A DNA stretch of 64,000 nucleotides from Myxococcota bacterium. GTDB taxonomy: Bacteria > Myxococcota_A > UBA9160 > UBA4427. Shown here in pieces: positions 7,608 to 15,522 of this stretch. Location: the NCBI GenBank assembly GCA_028278345.1, contig JANQEL010000288.1, positions 1-64,000 on the forward strand. Reading direction: 5' to 3'. Numbering within the stretch: position 1 is the first letter of the stretch; the number at the start of each line of letters is the position of its first letter. The notes under the pieces were generated by a model, which was not told the DNA's origin, did no database searches, and worked only from the letters and a program-made list of their open reading frames with translations. Position numbers and translations under genes: made by a program.

Positions 7608-9044
7608 ATGACGCGCAAACTCATCCGCAACGGTTTGGTCGTAACGGGAGATCCTGCGCTGGGCGACCTGAGCGATGCGGACGTTCTGATCGAGAACGGC
7701 ACGATCGTCTCGATCGCACCGCAGCTCGAAATCGTCGATGCCGAGGTGATCGACGCTCGAAATCGGATCGTGATGCCGGGCTTCGTCGACTCGCACCGTC
7801 ACATCTGGCAGGGTGCCCTGCGAAGCGTCTGCGCCGATGGCTCCCTCGTCGACTACGTGCGAGTCATCCGGATGCACGCCGCCCGCTTCTTTACGGCCGA
7901 GGACATGTACGCAGTGCAGTTGCACGGCGCTCTCGAAGCCCTCGACGCTGGCGTCACGAGCGTGACCGACTACTGCCACAACCTGCTGACACGGGATCAC
8001 GCCTTCGAGGCGATTCGCGGTGTTCGCGAAGCCGGGATCCGCGTCGTCTGGAACTACGGCTTCAACTATCCACCCCAGGCCGATCCGAGCTTCCGGACCC
8101 TGGAAGACCGGATCGACTTCGCCCGTGAGCTCGCAGAGACGGAGTTCGCCCAAGGCGATGCCCTCGTCACCCTCGGCGTTGCGCCAGAAGAAACGAACTT
8201 CGCCGGGTCACCGGAGCGACTTTCCGCCCAGTTCGCTCTCGCCCGCGAACTCGACGCGCGCGTGTTCTGGCACGCCAACAGCGGTGGCGTCGGTGGGGCC
8301 GCACACCGTGACGTCGCCGCAATCGCTTCGCTGGGTGCACTGGCTTCGGGCGTCACGCTCGTACACATGCACGACACCGACGAAGAGGAGTGGCGCATGG
8401 TCGCCGACTCCGGTGCGGCAGTGGCTTTCACACCCGAGACAGAACTCCAGATGGGAATGATGTGGCCCTCGACCCGGATCTGCGAAGAGCTGGGAATCCC
8501 CTTCGGCATCGGAACCGACATCACCTCGAACAACAGCGCCGACATGTTCGCCGCGACGCGGATCGGGCTGCAGGCACTGCGCTGCTACTACCTCGATTCG
8601 ACGGAAAAGAGCGCCCTCCCCCTCGGCACGCCGAACTCTTGTGCCGACGCGTTCGCCTGGGCGACGATTGGCGGCGCTCGCGCGCTGGGCCTCGAAGACC
8701 AGATCGGAAGTCTCGTTCCCGGCAAGCAGGCCGACATCGTGCTGCTTCGCACAGACACGATCGGCATGGTCGGATGGGATCGAGATCATCCGGCGCGAAC
8801 CATCGTGCAACAGGCGCGCCCCTCGGACGTCGATGCCGTGCTCGTCGCGGGCGAGTTCGTGAAGCGCAACGGTCAGCTGCTCGGCGATGTGGGCCGCGCA
8901 TGCGAGCTACTCGGGGCTGCGAGCGCGCGCGTGCATGCGCGGATCAGGGAGAGCGGTGGCTTCGATGTGCCCCTCGACGAAACGATTGCACGGATGCAAG
9001 CCGTCAGTCGGTCGGAAGACGGAAAGTACGACTTCGCCCGCTGA
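7608..9044 (+). CDS. Amidohydrolase, AtzA/TrzN/cytosine-deaminase-like
   Basis: 478 residues of the metal-dependent amidohydrolase superfamily, in the subgroup that includes SAH deaminase and the s-triazine hydrolases AtzA and TrzN. The metal site is recognisable: DSHRH (His63, His65), WHANSGG (His222), LVHMHDTDEE (His253 or His255) and GIGTDITSNN (Asp304). The C-terminal composite beta domain (GSLVPGKQADIVLL) is complete. A strong GGGAGGAAG precedes the ATG, 25 bp after the TetR gene, so it may belong to the dehalogenase operon. It may deaminate or dehalogenate an aromatic N-heterocycle. The exact substrate cannot be read from sequence. Confidence 0.88.
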   Translation: MTRKLIRNGLVVTGDPALGDLSDADVLIENGTIVSIAPQLEIVDAEVIDARNRIVMPGFVDSHRHIWQGALRSVCADGSLVDYVRVIRMHAARFFTAEDMYAVQLHGALEALDAGVTSVTDYCHNLLTRDHAFEAIRGVREAGIRVVWNYGFNYPPQADPSFRTLEDRIDFARELAETEFAQGDALVTLGVAPEETNFAGSPERLSAQFALARELDARVFWHANSGGVGGAAHRDVAAIASLGALASGVTLVHMHDTDEEEWRMVADSGAAVAFTPETELQMGMMWPSTRICEELGIPFGIGTDITSNNSADMFAATRIGLQALRCYYLDSTEKSALPLGTPNSCADAFAWATIGGARALGLEDQIGSLVPGKQADIVLLRTDTIGMVGWDRDHPARTIVQQARPSDVDAVLVAGEFVKRNGQLLGDVGRACELLGAASARVHARIRESGGFDVPLDETIARMQAVSRSEDGKYDFAR

Positions 9045-9079
9045 GTCGGGTCACGAACCTCCGTGATCAGCCGTATTCA

Positions 9080-9094
9080 CCGCAGCAACTGCGG
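9080..9094 (+). terminator. Short hairpin between amidohydrolase and crotonase genes
   Basis: CCGCAG-CAA-CTGCGG forms a six-pair stem with a three-base loop, 35 bp after the amidohydrolase stop. No T-run follows, so it is at best a weak or Rho-assisted terminator or an mRNA-stabilising hairpin. Confidence 0.3.
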
Positions 9095-9118
9095 GATTGC
9101 ACCGATCGACCGGCGCTA

Positions 9119-9138
9119 CAGTCGAGCCCGGTCGACTG
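9119..9138 (+). promoter_or_regulatory. Inverted repeat touching the crotonase ribosome-binding site
   Basis: CAGTCGA-GCCCGG-TCGACTG has perfect seven-base arms and ends at the first base of the GGAGGGG Shine-Dalgarno (9138-9144) of the gene starting at 9150. It could be an operator, or an mRNA hairpin that shields the ribosome-binding site. Confidence 0.4.
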
Positions 9139-9149
9139 GAGGGGTCCCC

Positions 9150-9968
9150 ATGGAGCTGCAGGACGTGCAATACGCGAAGGACGGCCCGGTCGCGATCGTG
9201 ACCCTGGCCCGTCCGCGCTATCGAAACGCGCAGAGCTGGCGGCTCCTGGACGAACTCGACGAGGCGCTCGAGTGCGCCCAGGCGGATCGCGAGGTGTCCG
9301 TGATCATCGTGCGCGGGGAAGGCGACCACTTCTCTTCCGGCCACGATCTCGGAACACCGGAGCAGATCGCCGACGTGAAGGCCCGTGGCATCCCGCGCGT
9401 CGGCATCGCCGAATACGAAGCGTTTCGTCGGTACAACCTCGACCTCACGCTCAAGTGGCGAAACCTTCCGAAGCCGACCATCGCCATGGTGAGCGGGTAT
9501 TGCATCTACGGCGGGTGGATGATCGCCGCGGCCATGGACGTCGTCTTCGCCTCGCCCGATGCGCGCTTCCTCGCCGGCCAGGTCGAGTACTTCTCGATCC
9601 CCTTCGACGTCGGCTTCCGCAAGGCCAAGGAACTGCTCTTCGAAAGTCGGCTGATCGACGCAGAGGAGGCACGCGCGCTCGGCTTCGTAAACCGCGTGTA
9701 CCCTGCCGAAGAACTCGAGCGCGAAACCCTGGCGTGGGCGCGCCGTGTCGCGGAGCAGGGCTACGGCACACTGCGAATGGCCAAGCTCGCGACCAACAAG
9801 ATCCAGGATCAGCTCGGATTCACTGCCGCCATGGAGGCGGCGTTCGCCGACTTCCTCGTCATGTCGCGCCTCGGCGGCCACCCCACCGAGCTACCGGAGG
9901 AGAGGCGCCTACCCGGCGTCGGGCTGGCGCTGCGCGGCGCGAAGGGTGACCCAGAGCCCCCTGATTAG
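9150..9968 (+). CDS. Enoyl-CoA hydratase/isomerase family protein
   Basis: 272 residues of the crotonase superfamily, acting on acyl-CoA thioesters. The ATG at 9150 follows GGAGGGG; upstream in-frame starts lack a ribosome-binding site. The first oxyanion loop is FSSGHDL (61-67) and the second is YCIYGGWMIA (117-126). The position that carries the first catalytic glutamate in classic hydratases is occupied by Ile125 here, so the chemistry may differ from simple hydration. The sequence resembles the crotonase at 52052, which shares the GHDL and VEYF motifs. It lies downstream of the dehalogenase/amidohydrolase genes and probably acts in CoA-thioester catabolism. Confidence 0.9.
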   Translation: MELQDVQYAKDGPVAIVTLARPRYRNAQSWRLLDELDEALECAQADREVSVIIVRGEGDHFSSGHDLGTPEQIADVKARGIPRVGIAEYEAFRRYNLDLTLKWRNLPKPTIAMVSGYCIYGGWMIAAAMDVVFASPDARFLAGQVEYFSIPFDVGFRKAKELLFESRLIDAEEARALGFVNRVYPAEELERETLAWARRVAEQGYGTLRMAKLATNKIQDQLGFTAAMEAAFADFLVMSRLGGHPTELPEERRLPGVGLALRGAKGDPEPPD

Positions 9969-9996
9969 CGGATGCGGTCGGCGAACGGGCGTCGGC

Positions 9997-11523
9997 TCAG
10001 CTGGGTCGAAAGATGTTGATTCCGTCTTCGGAGTGAACGACACCTCGGGCCCCGAGGTGGTCAGCCTTCGTCATCTCCTTCATCAATGCCGCGTCGTCGG
10101 GTAGACGCGAAACGAAACGCGTTCCATCCGGCGAGCCCATGCGGCCGATGACCGTGCCGTGGATGGGCTCCTCATCGCGACCGAACACGACCGTGTAGGT
10201 CTCGATCACGCTGTCGCCTGACGGGGTCTCTGTGAACGGCGGACGTTCGACTGCATCGACTTCGGCCTGGTAGCTCTTCGGATCGATGCGAACCCACGGT
10301 CGATCGCTACCGGTTGGAGACGCCGGTCGCGTGGTCGAATAGATCCCGGCGGAGTGCTTCGTGAGGAGCCCACCGTTGCCGGTGATCAGGCCGAACTTGC
10401 CGGGGTTCTCCTGGAGGGACTCGATCATGGCCGCGATCGAGTTCACGACGTACGAACCCGCGCCACCGGCGTAGGGGAGACCGCCCGTGATGGTCAGGTA
10501 TCGCGGGTCGTCGCGAGCGATCCCGAATTCGTCGCGCGCGATTTCGACGGCACAGGGGAAGCAGGCATAGAGATCGAGGAAGTCGATCTGGTCGATGCCC
10601 CGCCCCGCCATCTTCAGCGTCTCGCGTGCCATCACTTCGATTGCAGGCGATGAGAAGTAATCGCGACGATCGCTGATCAGCCACGGTTCGTTCGCGTCTG
10701 CGCAACCGTGCAGGTAGACCCACCTCTCTTCGAGAATCCCGAGCCGCTTCGCGTACCCGGCGGACATCAGCACGATGGCGCCCGACTGGTTCACCTGGTT
10801 CATCGCGTTCATGAACTTGGTGTAGGGCCAGCCTACGTAGCGATTGCCGGGCGAGGGGGTCGCGATCTCGGCTGCGGACCTGCGCTGCGGATACCAGGCG
10901 TGCGGGTTCGTCTCCGACACCTCGCTGAACCGCGCGAATAGCTCACCGAGTTGGCGTTGGTGCGCTTCGATCGAGTTGCCGTAGTGGCCGCGCAGCGCGT
11001 TCTCGTAGAGCGGGTAGGCGTGCGCAGCCTGGAAGATTCCGTGCCGGCTCTCGTGATCGCTGGAGAAGTCCGGGAATTCGTAGAGGTAGCGCGCCGGCGT
11101 GTCGGGACCCTCGCCCCAGTCGGGCTTGCTACCCGACTTGACGATCTTCCGCCCCGTCGCCATCGCCTCGGTCCCCGCGATGAGAACAATTTCGAGTTCA
11201 CCCGCCGAGATCCGCTCGCAGAACTCGTTCACGAGCGCTTGCGGCATGTTCCCACTGGCCGGCACGGCCGCCGTCTGTGCGCTCGAAGCACCGATGTGAT
11301 GCGCCAGGGTCTCGGGTGCGTTGGGCGTATAACGACGCAAGGGATCGACGACGACGAGGGATTGCACATCGCGAAGCTTCGAAGGATCACCGCACGCGGA
11401 GTCCATGGCGCGATCGCAAGCCTGCACCATCAAATCCATGGGGCTCTTCGCCGTTTCCGGATCCGAGTTCTTGTCCGTGACCTGTCCGCCGCCTACGAGG
11501 ACCGGCATCCGATCGTCATTCAT
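9997..11523 (-). CDS. Thiolase-superfamily protein (acetyl-CoA acetyltransferase-like), catalytic Cys absent
   Basis: 508 residues. The ATG at 11523 is six bases after GGAGG; the in-frame TTG two codons earlier is too close. The thiolase fold is recognisable through IVLIAGTEAM, TGGLPYAGGAG and GNGGLLTKHSAGIYS. The usual CSSG nucleophile is replaced by PASGNMPQALVNE (Ala89 region) and no GHPxG histidine motif is seen. This matches a subgroup of acetyl-CoA acetyltransferase-like proteins akin to SCP2-type thiolases and aldolase partners. A C-terminal ~110-residue barrel-like extension follows. It may act as a retro-aldolase or lyase rather than a true thiolase. It is divergent from the GNAT gene. 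Confidence 0.85.
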   Translation of the reverse strand: MNDDRMPVLVGGGQVTDKNSDPETAKSPMDLMVQACDRAMDSACGDPSKLRDVQSLVVVDPLRRYTPNAPETLAHHIGASSAQTAAVPASGNMPQALVNEFCERISAGELEIVLIAGTEAMATGRKIVKSGSKPDWGEGPDTPARYLYEFPDFSSDHESRHGIFQAAHAYPLYENALRGHYGNSIEAHQRQLGELFARFSEVSETNPHAWYPQRRSAAEIATPSPGNRYVGWPYTKFMNAMNQVNQSGAIVLMSAGYAKRLGILEERWVYLHGCADANEPWLISDRRDYFSSPAIEVMARETLKMAGRGIDQIDFLDLYACFPCAVEIARDEFGIARDDPRYLTITGGLPYAGGAGSYVVNSIAAMIESLQENPGKFGLITGNGGLLTKHSAGIYSTTRPASPTGSDRPWVRIDPKSYQAEVDAVERPPFTETPSGDSVIETYTVVFGRDEEPIHGTVIGRMGSPDGTRFVSRLPDDAALMKEMTKADHLGARGVVHSEDGINIFRPS

Positions 11524-11657
11524 TCCCAACCTCCGTCACAGATACCCGATGACCGGTTGGCGCCAGTCTACGGCTTTCCTCCGGAGTCCCACATGGGCCG
11601 GCCAATGCGACGTGGCGAGCCGGACGGGCTGCTAGCCTCACGACCAGAGAGTCCACC

Positions 11658-12278
11658 GTGACCGTATCCGAACCTTCGATCCACTATCGCACGATGACGG
11701 CCGTCGACGTCGACCGGCTACCGATCATGTGCCACGGCGGGCGCGATGCCCTGATCGCGCGGATCGCCGACCTCGGCACTGCCGCAGTACTGGCATTCGA
11801 CGGCGATCAGCACGTGGGGCAACTACAGCTTCGGCGGCACGATCCGAAGCTGCGGTCGCCAGAAGGCATCTGGAACCCCGACTACTGGGGTGACTTCGGC
11901 GACGAGGTGCCCCCACTGCCCGATGCGACCGTGGGCTTGTTCTGCTTCCACGTGGGGCAGACCGACGACAGTGAGGATCGAGATCCGCGTTACCACGGGC
12001 GGGGGATCGGGCTGGCGCTGCTGGATCACGCCCTCGCATGGGTGACCGAGCAGGGCTTCGAGGCGATCGTCGCCAAGCACACGCCTCCCAGCCGAGTCGT
12101 CATGGGCTTCATGGGCGGTCAACCCGAGAGCGCCTATGCCCAGCGCGGCTTCGAGAACATCGCGAGTTGGGTCGACCCTCAGCTGGCCGAAACCGTCGTG
12201 CAACGCGAACTCGTGGCCCCCGATGCCGACCCCGACGACATCGCGCGCGTCGGTCTTTGCATCAAGCGGCTGCCCTGA
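11658..12278 (+). CDS. GNAT family N-acetyltransferase
   Basis: 206 residues, GTG start at 11658. The acetyl-CoA pyrophosphate loop is visible as RYHGRGIGLALLDHAL (about residues 114-129), preceded by the beta strands of the GNAT core (VGLFCFHVG) and followed by a helix-strand segment. Such enzymes transfer acetyl from acetyl-CoA to an amine. The acceptor is unknown. It is divergent from the thiolase-like gene and followed 28 bp later by a convergent hydrolase gene, so it is probably monocistronic. No ribosome-binding site of note precedes it. Confidence 0.82.
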   Translation: MTVSEPSIHYRTMTAVDVDRLPIMCHGGRDALIARIADLGTAAVLAFDGDQHVGQLQLRRHDPKLRSPEGIWNPDYWGDFGDEVPPLPDATVGLFCFHVGQTDDSEDRDPRYHGRGIGLALLDHALAWVTEQGFEAIVAKHTPPSRVVMGFMGGQPESAYAQRGFENIASWVDPQLAETVVQRELVAPDADPDDIARVGLCIKRLP

Positions 12279-12306
12279 AGGCGCAACGTCGTTCAGTCGA
12301 ACCGCC

Positions 12307-13386
12307 TCAGTTCACGTGCCGCCGAAAGAAGTCCACAGCCCCCTCGACGGCCGGATCGACGTACTCGGGCTTCCAGTACAGGTCGAAGTGCCGGGCGCCT
12401 TCGATCCGCAGGATCTCCTTCGGGCCCCGGATCTCGTCGTGGAACCGCGTCGCGTACCACGCCGTGCTCGAAGCGCCGCCGTAGGCGATGAAGACGGGCG
12501 TCGTGTCGAAGTACTGCGGGTAGTGCCAGAGCGACGATCCGAGGATGGAGTACATCGACATCACGCTGATGCGGTTGTCCCAGTTCGGGTGGTCTCCCGG
12601 GCCGCCGTTCAAGTAGTACTCGACGCCCTGAAGCAGCAGGGGCCGCGATGCGCTGACCTCCTCGATGTCTTCGGGGGTCTCCGGCACCAGTCGAAAATAC
12701 GTGTCCTCACCGGTGCGGTAGAAGTGATCGCGCCCTTTCGCCGCGACCGTCATCATGCTCTTGCGCGTGTTCTCGACGCCACCGAGGCGCTCGAGCACCT
12801 CGTCGCCATCCGTGAAGTGGGGCGTAATCATCGCGACCGCTCGAACTCGCGTGTCGAACGAAGCGGCCATCACCGCGCAGGCGGAACCCGAGGCGATCCC
12901 GAGTAACAGCACCCGATCGGGGTCCACGACATCGAGGGTGCGCAGGAAGCTTACGCCAGACATGACGTCTTCGGCGATTCCGTATTGGTCGAGGAGGTTC
13001 GGATGCCGTCCCCGGCTCTCCCCGAAGCCGCGTTGGTCGAACGCCAGGGCCGCGTATCCCCTCTCGCTGAGCTTGCCGGCGTAGACCCCGACAGTCTGCT
13101 CCTTCACGCCGGCATCGGGTGGGCCCAGGACGACACCCGGATATCGCGTACCGGGTTCGTAGTCGGCGGGAAGGTAGAGGTGGGCCGCTACCCGGTCTCC
13201 TTCACTCACGAAGTAGACCGGGTTCACACCCGGCACGAACGAAGACATGTCGGGAGCAGCTACGTCTGCTGGGGCGGATGCGTCGGGAAGATGACTACAC
13301 CCGGCGGTGCCGAGCACCATGATCATCGCGATCGATCGCACCACGTTCAGACAAAGAGAACGGCCTACGAAACGGACCACCCTCAC
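12307..13386 (-). CDS. Lipoprotein alpha/beta hydrolase with atypical nucleophile elbow
   Basis: 359 residues, GTG start overlapping the stop of the upstream SDR gene by four bases (translational coupling). The N-terminus has a basic/hydrophobic signal ending LGTAGC, a loose lipobox with Cys30, so surface or periplasmic lipid anchoring is likely. The hydrolase core shows GPPDAGVKEQ, AFDQRGFGES and the His region EGARHFDLYW. The nucleophile elbow reads GIASGSAC (163-170), not GxSxG, and the Cys seen in related dienelactone-hydrolase-like proteins is not in place. Esterase/peptidase activity is therefore uncertain. It is the last gene of a TetR-SDR-hydrolase operon. Confidence 0.82.
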   Translation of the reverse strand: MRVVRFVGRSLCLNVVRSIAMIMVLGTAGCSHLPDASAPADVAAPDMSSFVPGVNPVYFVSEGDRVAAHLYLPADYEPGTRYPGVVLGPPDAGVKEQTVGVYAGKLSERGYAALAFDQRGFGESRGRHPNLLDQYGIAEDVMSGVSFLRTLDVVDPDRVLLLGIASGSACAVMAASFDTRVRAVAMITPHFTDGDEVLERLGGVENTRKSMMTVAAKGRDHFYRTGEDTYFRLVPETPEDIEEVSASRPLLLQGVEYYLNGGPGDHPNWDNRISVMSMYSILGSSLWHYPQYFDTTPVFIAYGGASSTAWYATRFHDEIRGPKEILRIEGARHFDLYWKPEYVDPAVEGAVDFFRRHVN

Positions 13387-14234
13387 GCCTCCGTCGGAAC
13401 ACTGAGACCGAAGTGACCGAGCATCTCCTTCAGGTGCGCTTCGTCGCCGACCTCGTTGCGGATCGCCACGAATTCGTGCGCGTCTTCTCCGGAGGGATAG
13501 CGGAGCCGGTCGCTGCTCTCGCTCGCTGCGGCATAGATGTCCTCGGCCGGAACTCTGGTGCTTGCCCGGTAGACATCCCCGCCCGACTTCCCCGAGACCA
13601 CGGACGTACCCGAGAGCATCGTGCGGATGATCCCCTGGTACTCATCGATGGCAGGTTCGTTGCTCAGATCGATCGAACGACCGTTGAAGTCGGTTTCGAC
13701 CAGGCCGGGCTCCACCAGCTTGACCCGCACACCGATCGCAGCCATCTCGAAGCAGAGCGCCTCGGAGAGGCCCTCGACCGCGAACTTGCTCGCGTGGTAG
13801 AGCGATCCGAGGGGGCCGCCCACGCGGCCTCCCACCGAGGATACGTTCACGATCGTCCCGCTCTTGCGCGAGCGAAAGTGCGGCGTCACCGCCTTGATCG
13901 TCTCCATGACCCCCACCACGTTGGTTTCGAGTTGACGCACGATCTTCTCTCTCGGTGTCACCTCGAGTGCACCGAAAGCGCCATAGCCTGCGTTGTTCAC
14001 GAGCACGTCGATCCCACCGAAACGGTCGATCGCCCCCGCAACCGCCTCTTCGATCGATTTCGAATCGGTGACGTCGAGGCGTGTCACCCAGACGTCGTCG
14101 AGTTCGCCGAGTTCGTTCTCGGCTTCCGGGCTTCGCATGGTCGCGGCAACGTTCCAACCCCTGGACTGGAATAGCTTCGCGGCGGTGCGACCGATGCCGG
14201 AGGAACAACCGGTGATGAGGACGGTTCGGGACAT
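13383..14234 (-). CDS. Short-chain dehydrogenase/reductase (classical SDR)
   Basis: 283 residues. The Rossmann motif TGCSSGIG (8-15), NNAG (80-83), the catalytic serine strand NVSS (130-133) and YHASK (Tyr146, Lys150) are all intact, so an NAD(P)-dependent alcohol/ketone oxidoreductase is expected. The C-terminal 80 residues are longer than the core SDR and resemble 17-beta-hydroxysteroid or retinol dehydrogenase-like proteins. AAAGGA lies before the ATG. It sits 28 bp after the TetR gene and overlaps the lipoprotein hydrolase gene by four bases, forming a three-gene operon that the TetR protein probably controls. Confidence 0.93.
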   Translation of the reverse strand: MSRTVLITGCSSGIGRTAAKLFQSRGWNVAATMRSPEAENELGELDDVWVTRLDVTDSKSIEEAVAGAIDRFGGIDVLVNNAGYGAFGALEVTPREKIVRQLETNVVGVMETIKAVTPHFRSRKSGTIVNVSSVGGRVGGPLGSLYHASKFAVEGLSEALCFEMAAIGVRVKLVEPGLVETDFNGRSIDLSNEPAIDEYQGIIRTMLSGTSVVSGKSGGDVYRASTRVPAEDIYAAASESSDRLRYPSGEDAHEFVAIRNEVGDEAHLKEMLGHFGLSVPTEA

Positions 14235-14262
14235 GGGGATTCCTTTCTTGGCAGGTAGAGGG

Positions 14263-14940
14263 TCAGTGGCGGGGCGTCGCCGCGCGTTCGCGGATGCCGG
14301 CCAGTAGATCCGGCGCGTGGGCGCGGAAGACGACCTCGCGGGAGAACTGGTTGCGCCACTCGACGACGTCTTCGGGAAGGCCGTCGTCGGGCTGGTCGGG
14401 ATCCGAGAAGAGCATGCCGGCCCCGATCAACAGGGCCGCGAAGGACGTCAGCACCGCCGTGCCCCCGCCCGGCGCGAGGTCGAGGCAAGCCTCGATCCGA
14501 GCACCGGCGATGGCCAGGCCATCGCGCATCTGGCGCTTCGACTCGACGTATCGTTCCCGCGAGACGTTCTGATCGATGAACGTCACGAGGCGCGCGCGCA
14601 GCTCGAGGTGGACGGGGTCGGCCGTCATCGAAGTGAGGTAGAGCTCGACGAAGGCCGAATCGCTCATCCCCTCGACGAGCCCCTGGGCGATCGTGCGTCC
14701 CCAGCGATCGCGCAGCACGACGTACAGCGCGAGCAACACCTCCTCGCGGCTGGCGAAGTAGGTATAGAGGGTGCTCCGACCGAGGCCCGTCTCGCGAGCG
14801 AGCTGCCCCATCGAGAAGGCGTCGAAGCCGACCGCGCGCAGGAGGCCCTCGGCGGCCACGAGAATCGCGCGACGGCGCTCGGACTTCTCGGCGTCCCTTC
14901 GGGCTCTCTGGTACTGGGGCCGGGCTTCGGCTTCGGGCAT
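14263..14940 (-). CDS. TetR/AcrR family transcriptional regulator
   Basis: About 225 residues. The HTH region is FSMGQLARETGLGRSTLYTY followed by FASREEVLLALY. The C-terminal helical domain has no recognised ligand signature. The ATG at 14940 is chosen. A GTG three codons upstream (14949) is also possible because a GAGGTGGAG purine run overlaps both. It leads an operon with the SDR and lipoprotein hydrolase and is divergent from the molybdenum hydroxylase pair. The gap between them holds a 21-bp inverted repeat at 14985-15005, so this protein may repress both directions. Confidence 0.92.
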   Translation of the reverse strand: MPEAEARPQYQRARRDAEKSERRRAILVAAEGLLRAVGFDAFSMGQLARETGLGRSTLYTYFASREEVLLALYVVLRDRWGRTIAQGLVEGMSDSAFVELYLTSMTADPVHLELRARLVTFIDQNVSRERYVESKRQMRDGLAIAGARIEACLDLAPGGGTAVLTSFAALLIGAGMLFSDPDQPDDGLPEDVVEWRNQFSREVVFRAHAPDLLAGIRERAATPRH

Positions 14941-14984
14941 GGGCTCCACCTCGCGGCGTTGCGGCTCGTCAAATAAGCGATAGC

Positions 14985-15005
14985 ATGTCGACTAATAAGC
15001 GACAT
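14985..15005. promoter_or_regulatory. Candidate operator between TetR operon and iorAB-like genes
   Basis: ATGTCG-N9-CGACAT is a perfect inverted repeat. Two direct repeats AATAAGCGA (14972-14980 and 14994-15002) interleave with it. The gap is much richer in A and T than its surroundings and separates two divergent operons, as expected of a TetR-controlled bidirectional promoter. Confidence 0.6.
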
Positions 15006-15039
15006 AGTGTCGGCTGTCAATGGCGGAGGACGACGGGAG

Positions 15040-15522
15040 ATGACGATGGTCCGATTCGACCTGAACGGAGAGGCTCGCGAGGTGGATGTGGAGCCCGAGA
15101 TGCCCCTCCTGTGGGTTCTGCGGGAAGAGCTTGGCCTCCGAGGCACGAAGTTCGGGTGTGGGCGCGGGATTTGCGGCGCATGCACGGTCCACGTCGATGG
15201 ACGGGCGGCGCGAAGCTGCATCACGCCGATCAGCGCAATCGCAGGCAAGAGCGTCACCACGATCGAAGGGCTGGGCACCGCTGAGTCGCCCCACCCCGTC
15301 CAGCAGGCCTGGCTCGACGAGCAGGTTCCCCAATGCGGCTATTGCCAGCCGGGCATGCAGATGGCGGCGGCCGCGTTGATCGAAGCCAACGCAACCCCGA
15401 CCGACTCGGACATCGATCGCGGCATCACGAACCTGTGTCGGTGCGGTTGCTACGTGCGAATTCGAGCTGCGATCCACGCAGCCGCGCAAAGTGATCCGGA
15501 AGCCGAGAAGGGGTCGGTCTGA
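15040..15522 (+). CDS. iorA: (2Fe-2S)-binding subunit, isoquinoline 1-oxidoreductase alpha-like
   Basis: 160 residues, the small electron-transfer subunit of a xanthine-oxidase-family molybdenum hydroxylase. A plant-ferredoxin 2Fe-2S cluster is formed by Cys40, Cys45, Cys48 (CGRGICGAC) and Cys60. The second cluster uses Cys99 and Cys102 (CGYCQPG) with Cys133 and Cys135 (CRCGCY). GGAGGA at 15025 and GGGAG near 15034 make either ATG at 15040 or 15046 possible. The stop overlaps the next start as TGATG, so the two subunits are co-translated. The partner lacks an FAD subunit nearby, which fits the IorAB type using a cytochrome or quinone acceptor. Confidence 0.93.
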   Translation: MTMVRFDLNGEAREVDVEPEMPLLWVLREELGLRGTKFGCGRGICGACTVHVDGRAARSCITPISAIAGKSVTTIEGLGTAESPHPVQQAWLDEQVPQCGYCQPGMQMAAAALIEANATPTDSDIDRGITNLCRCGCYVRIRAAIHAAAQSDPEAEKGSV

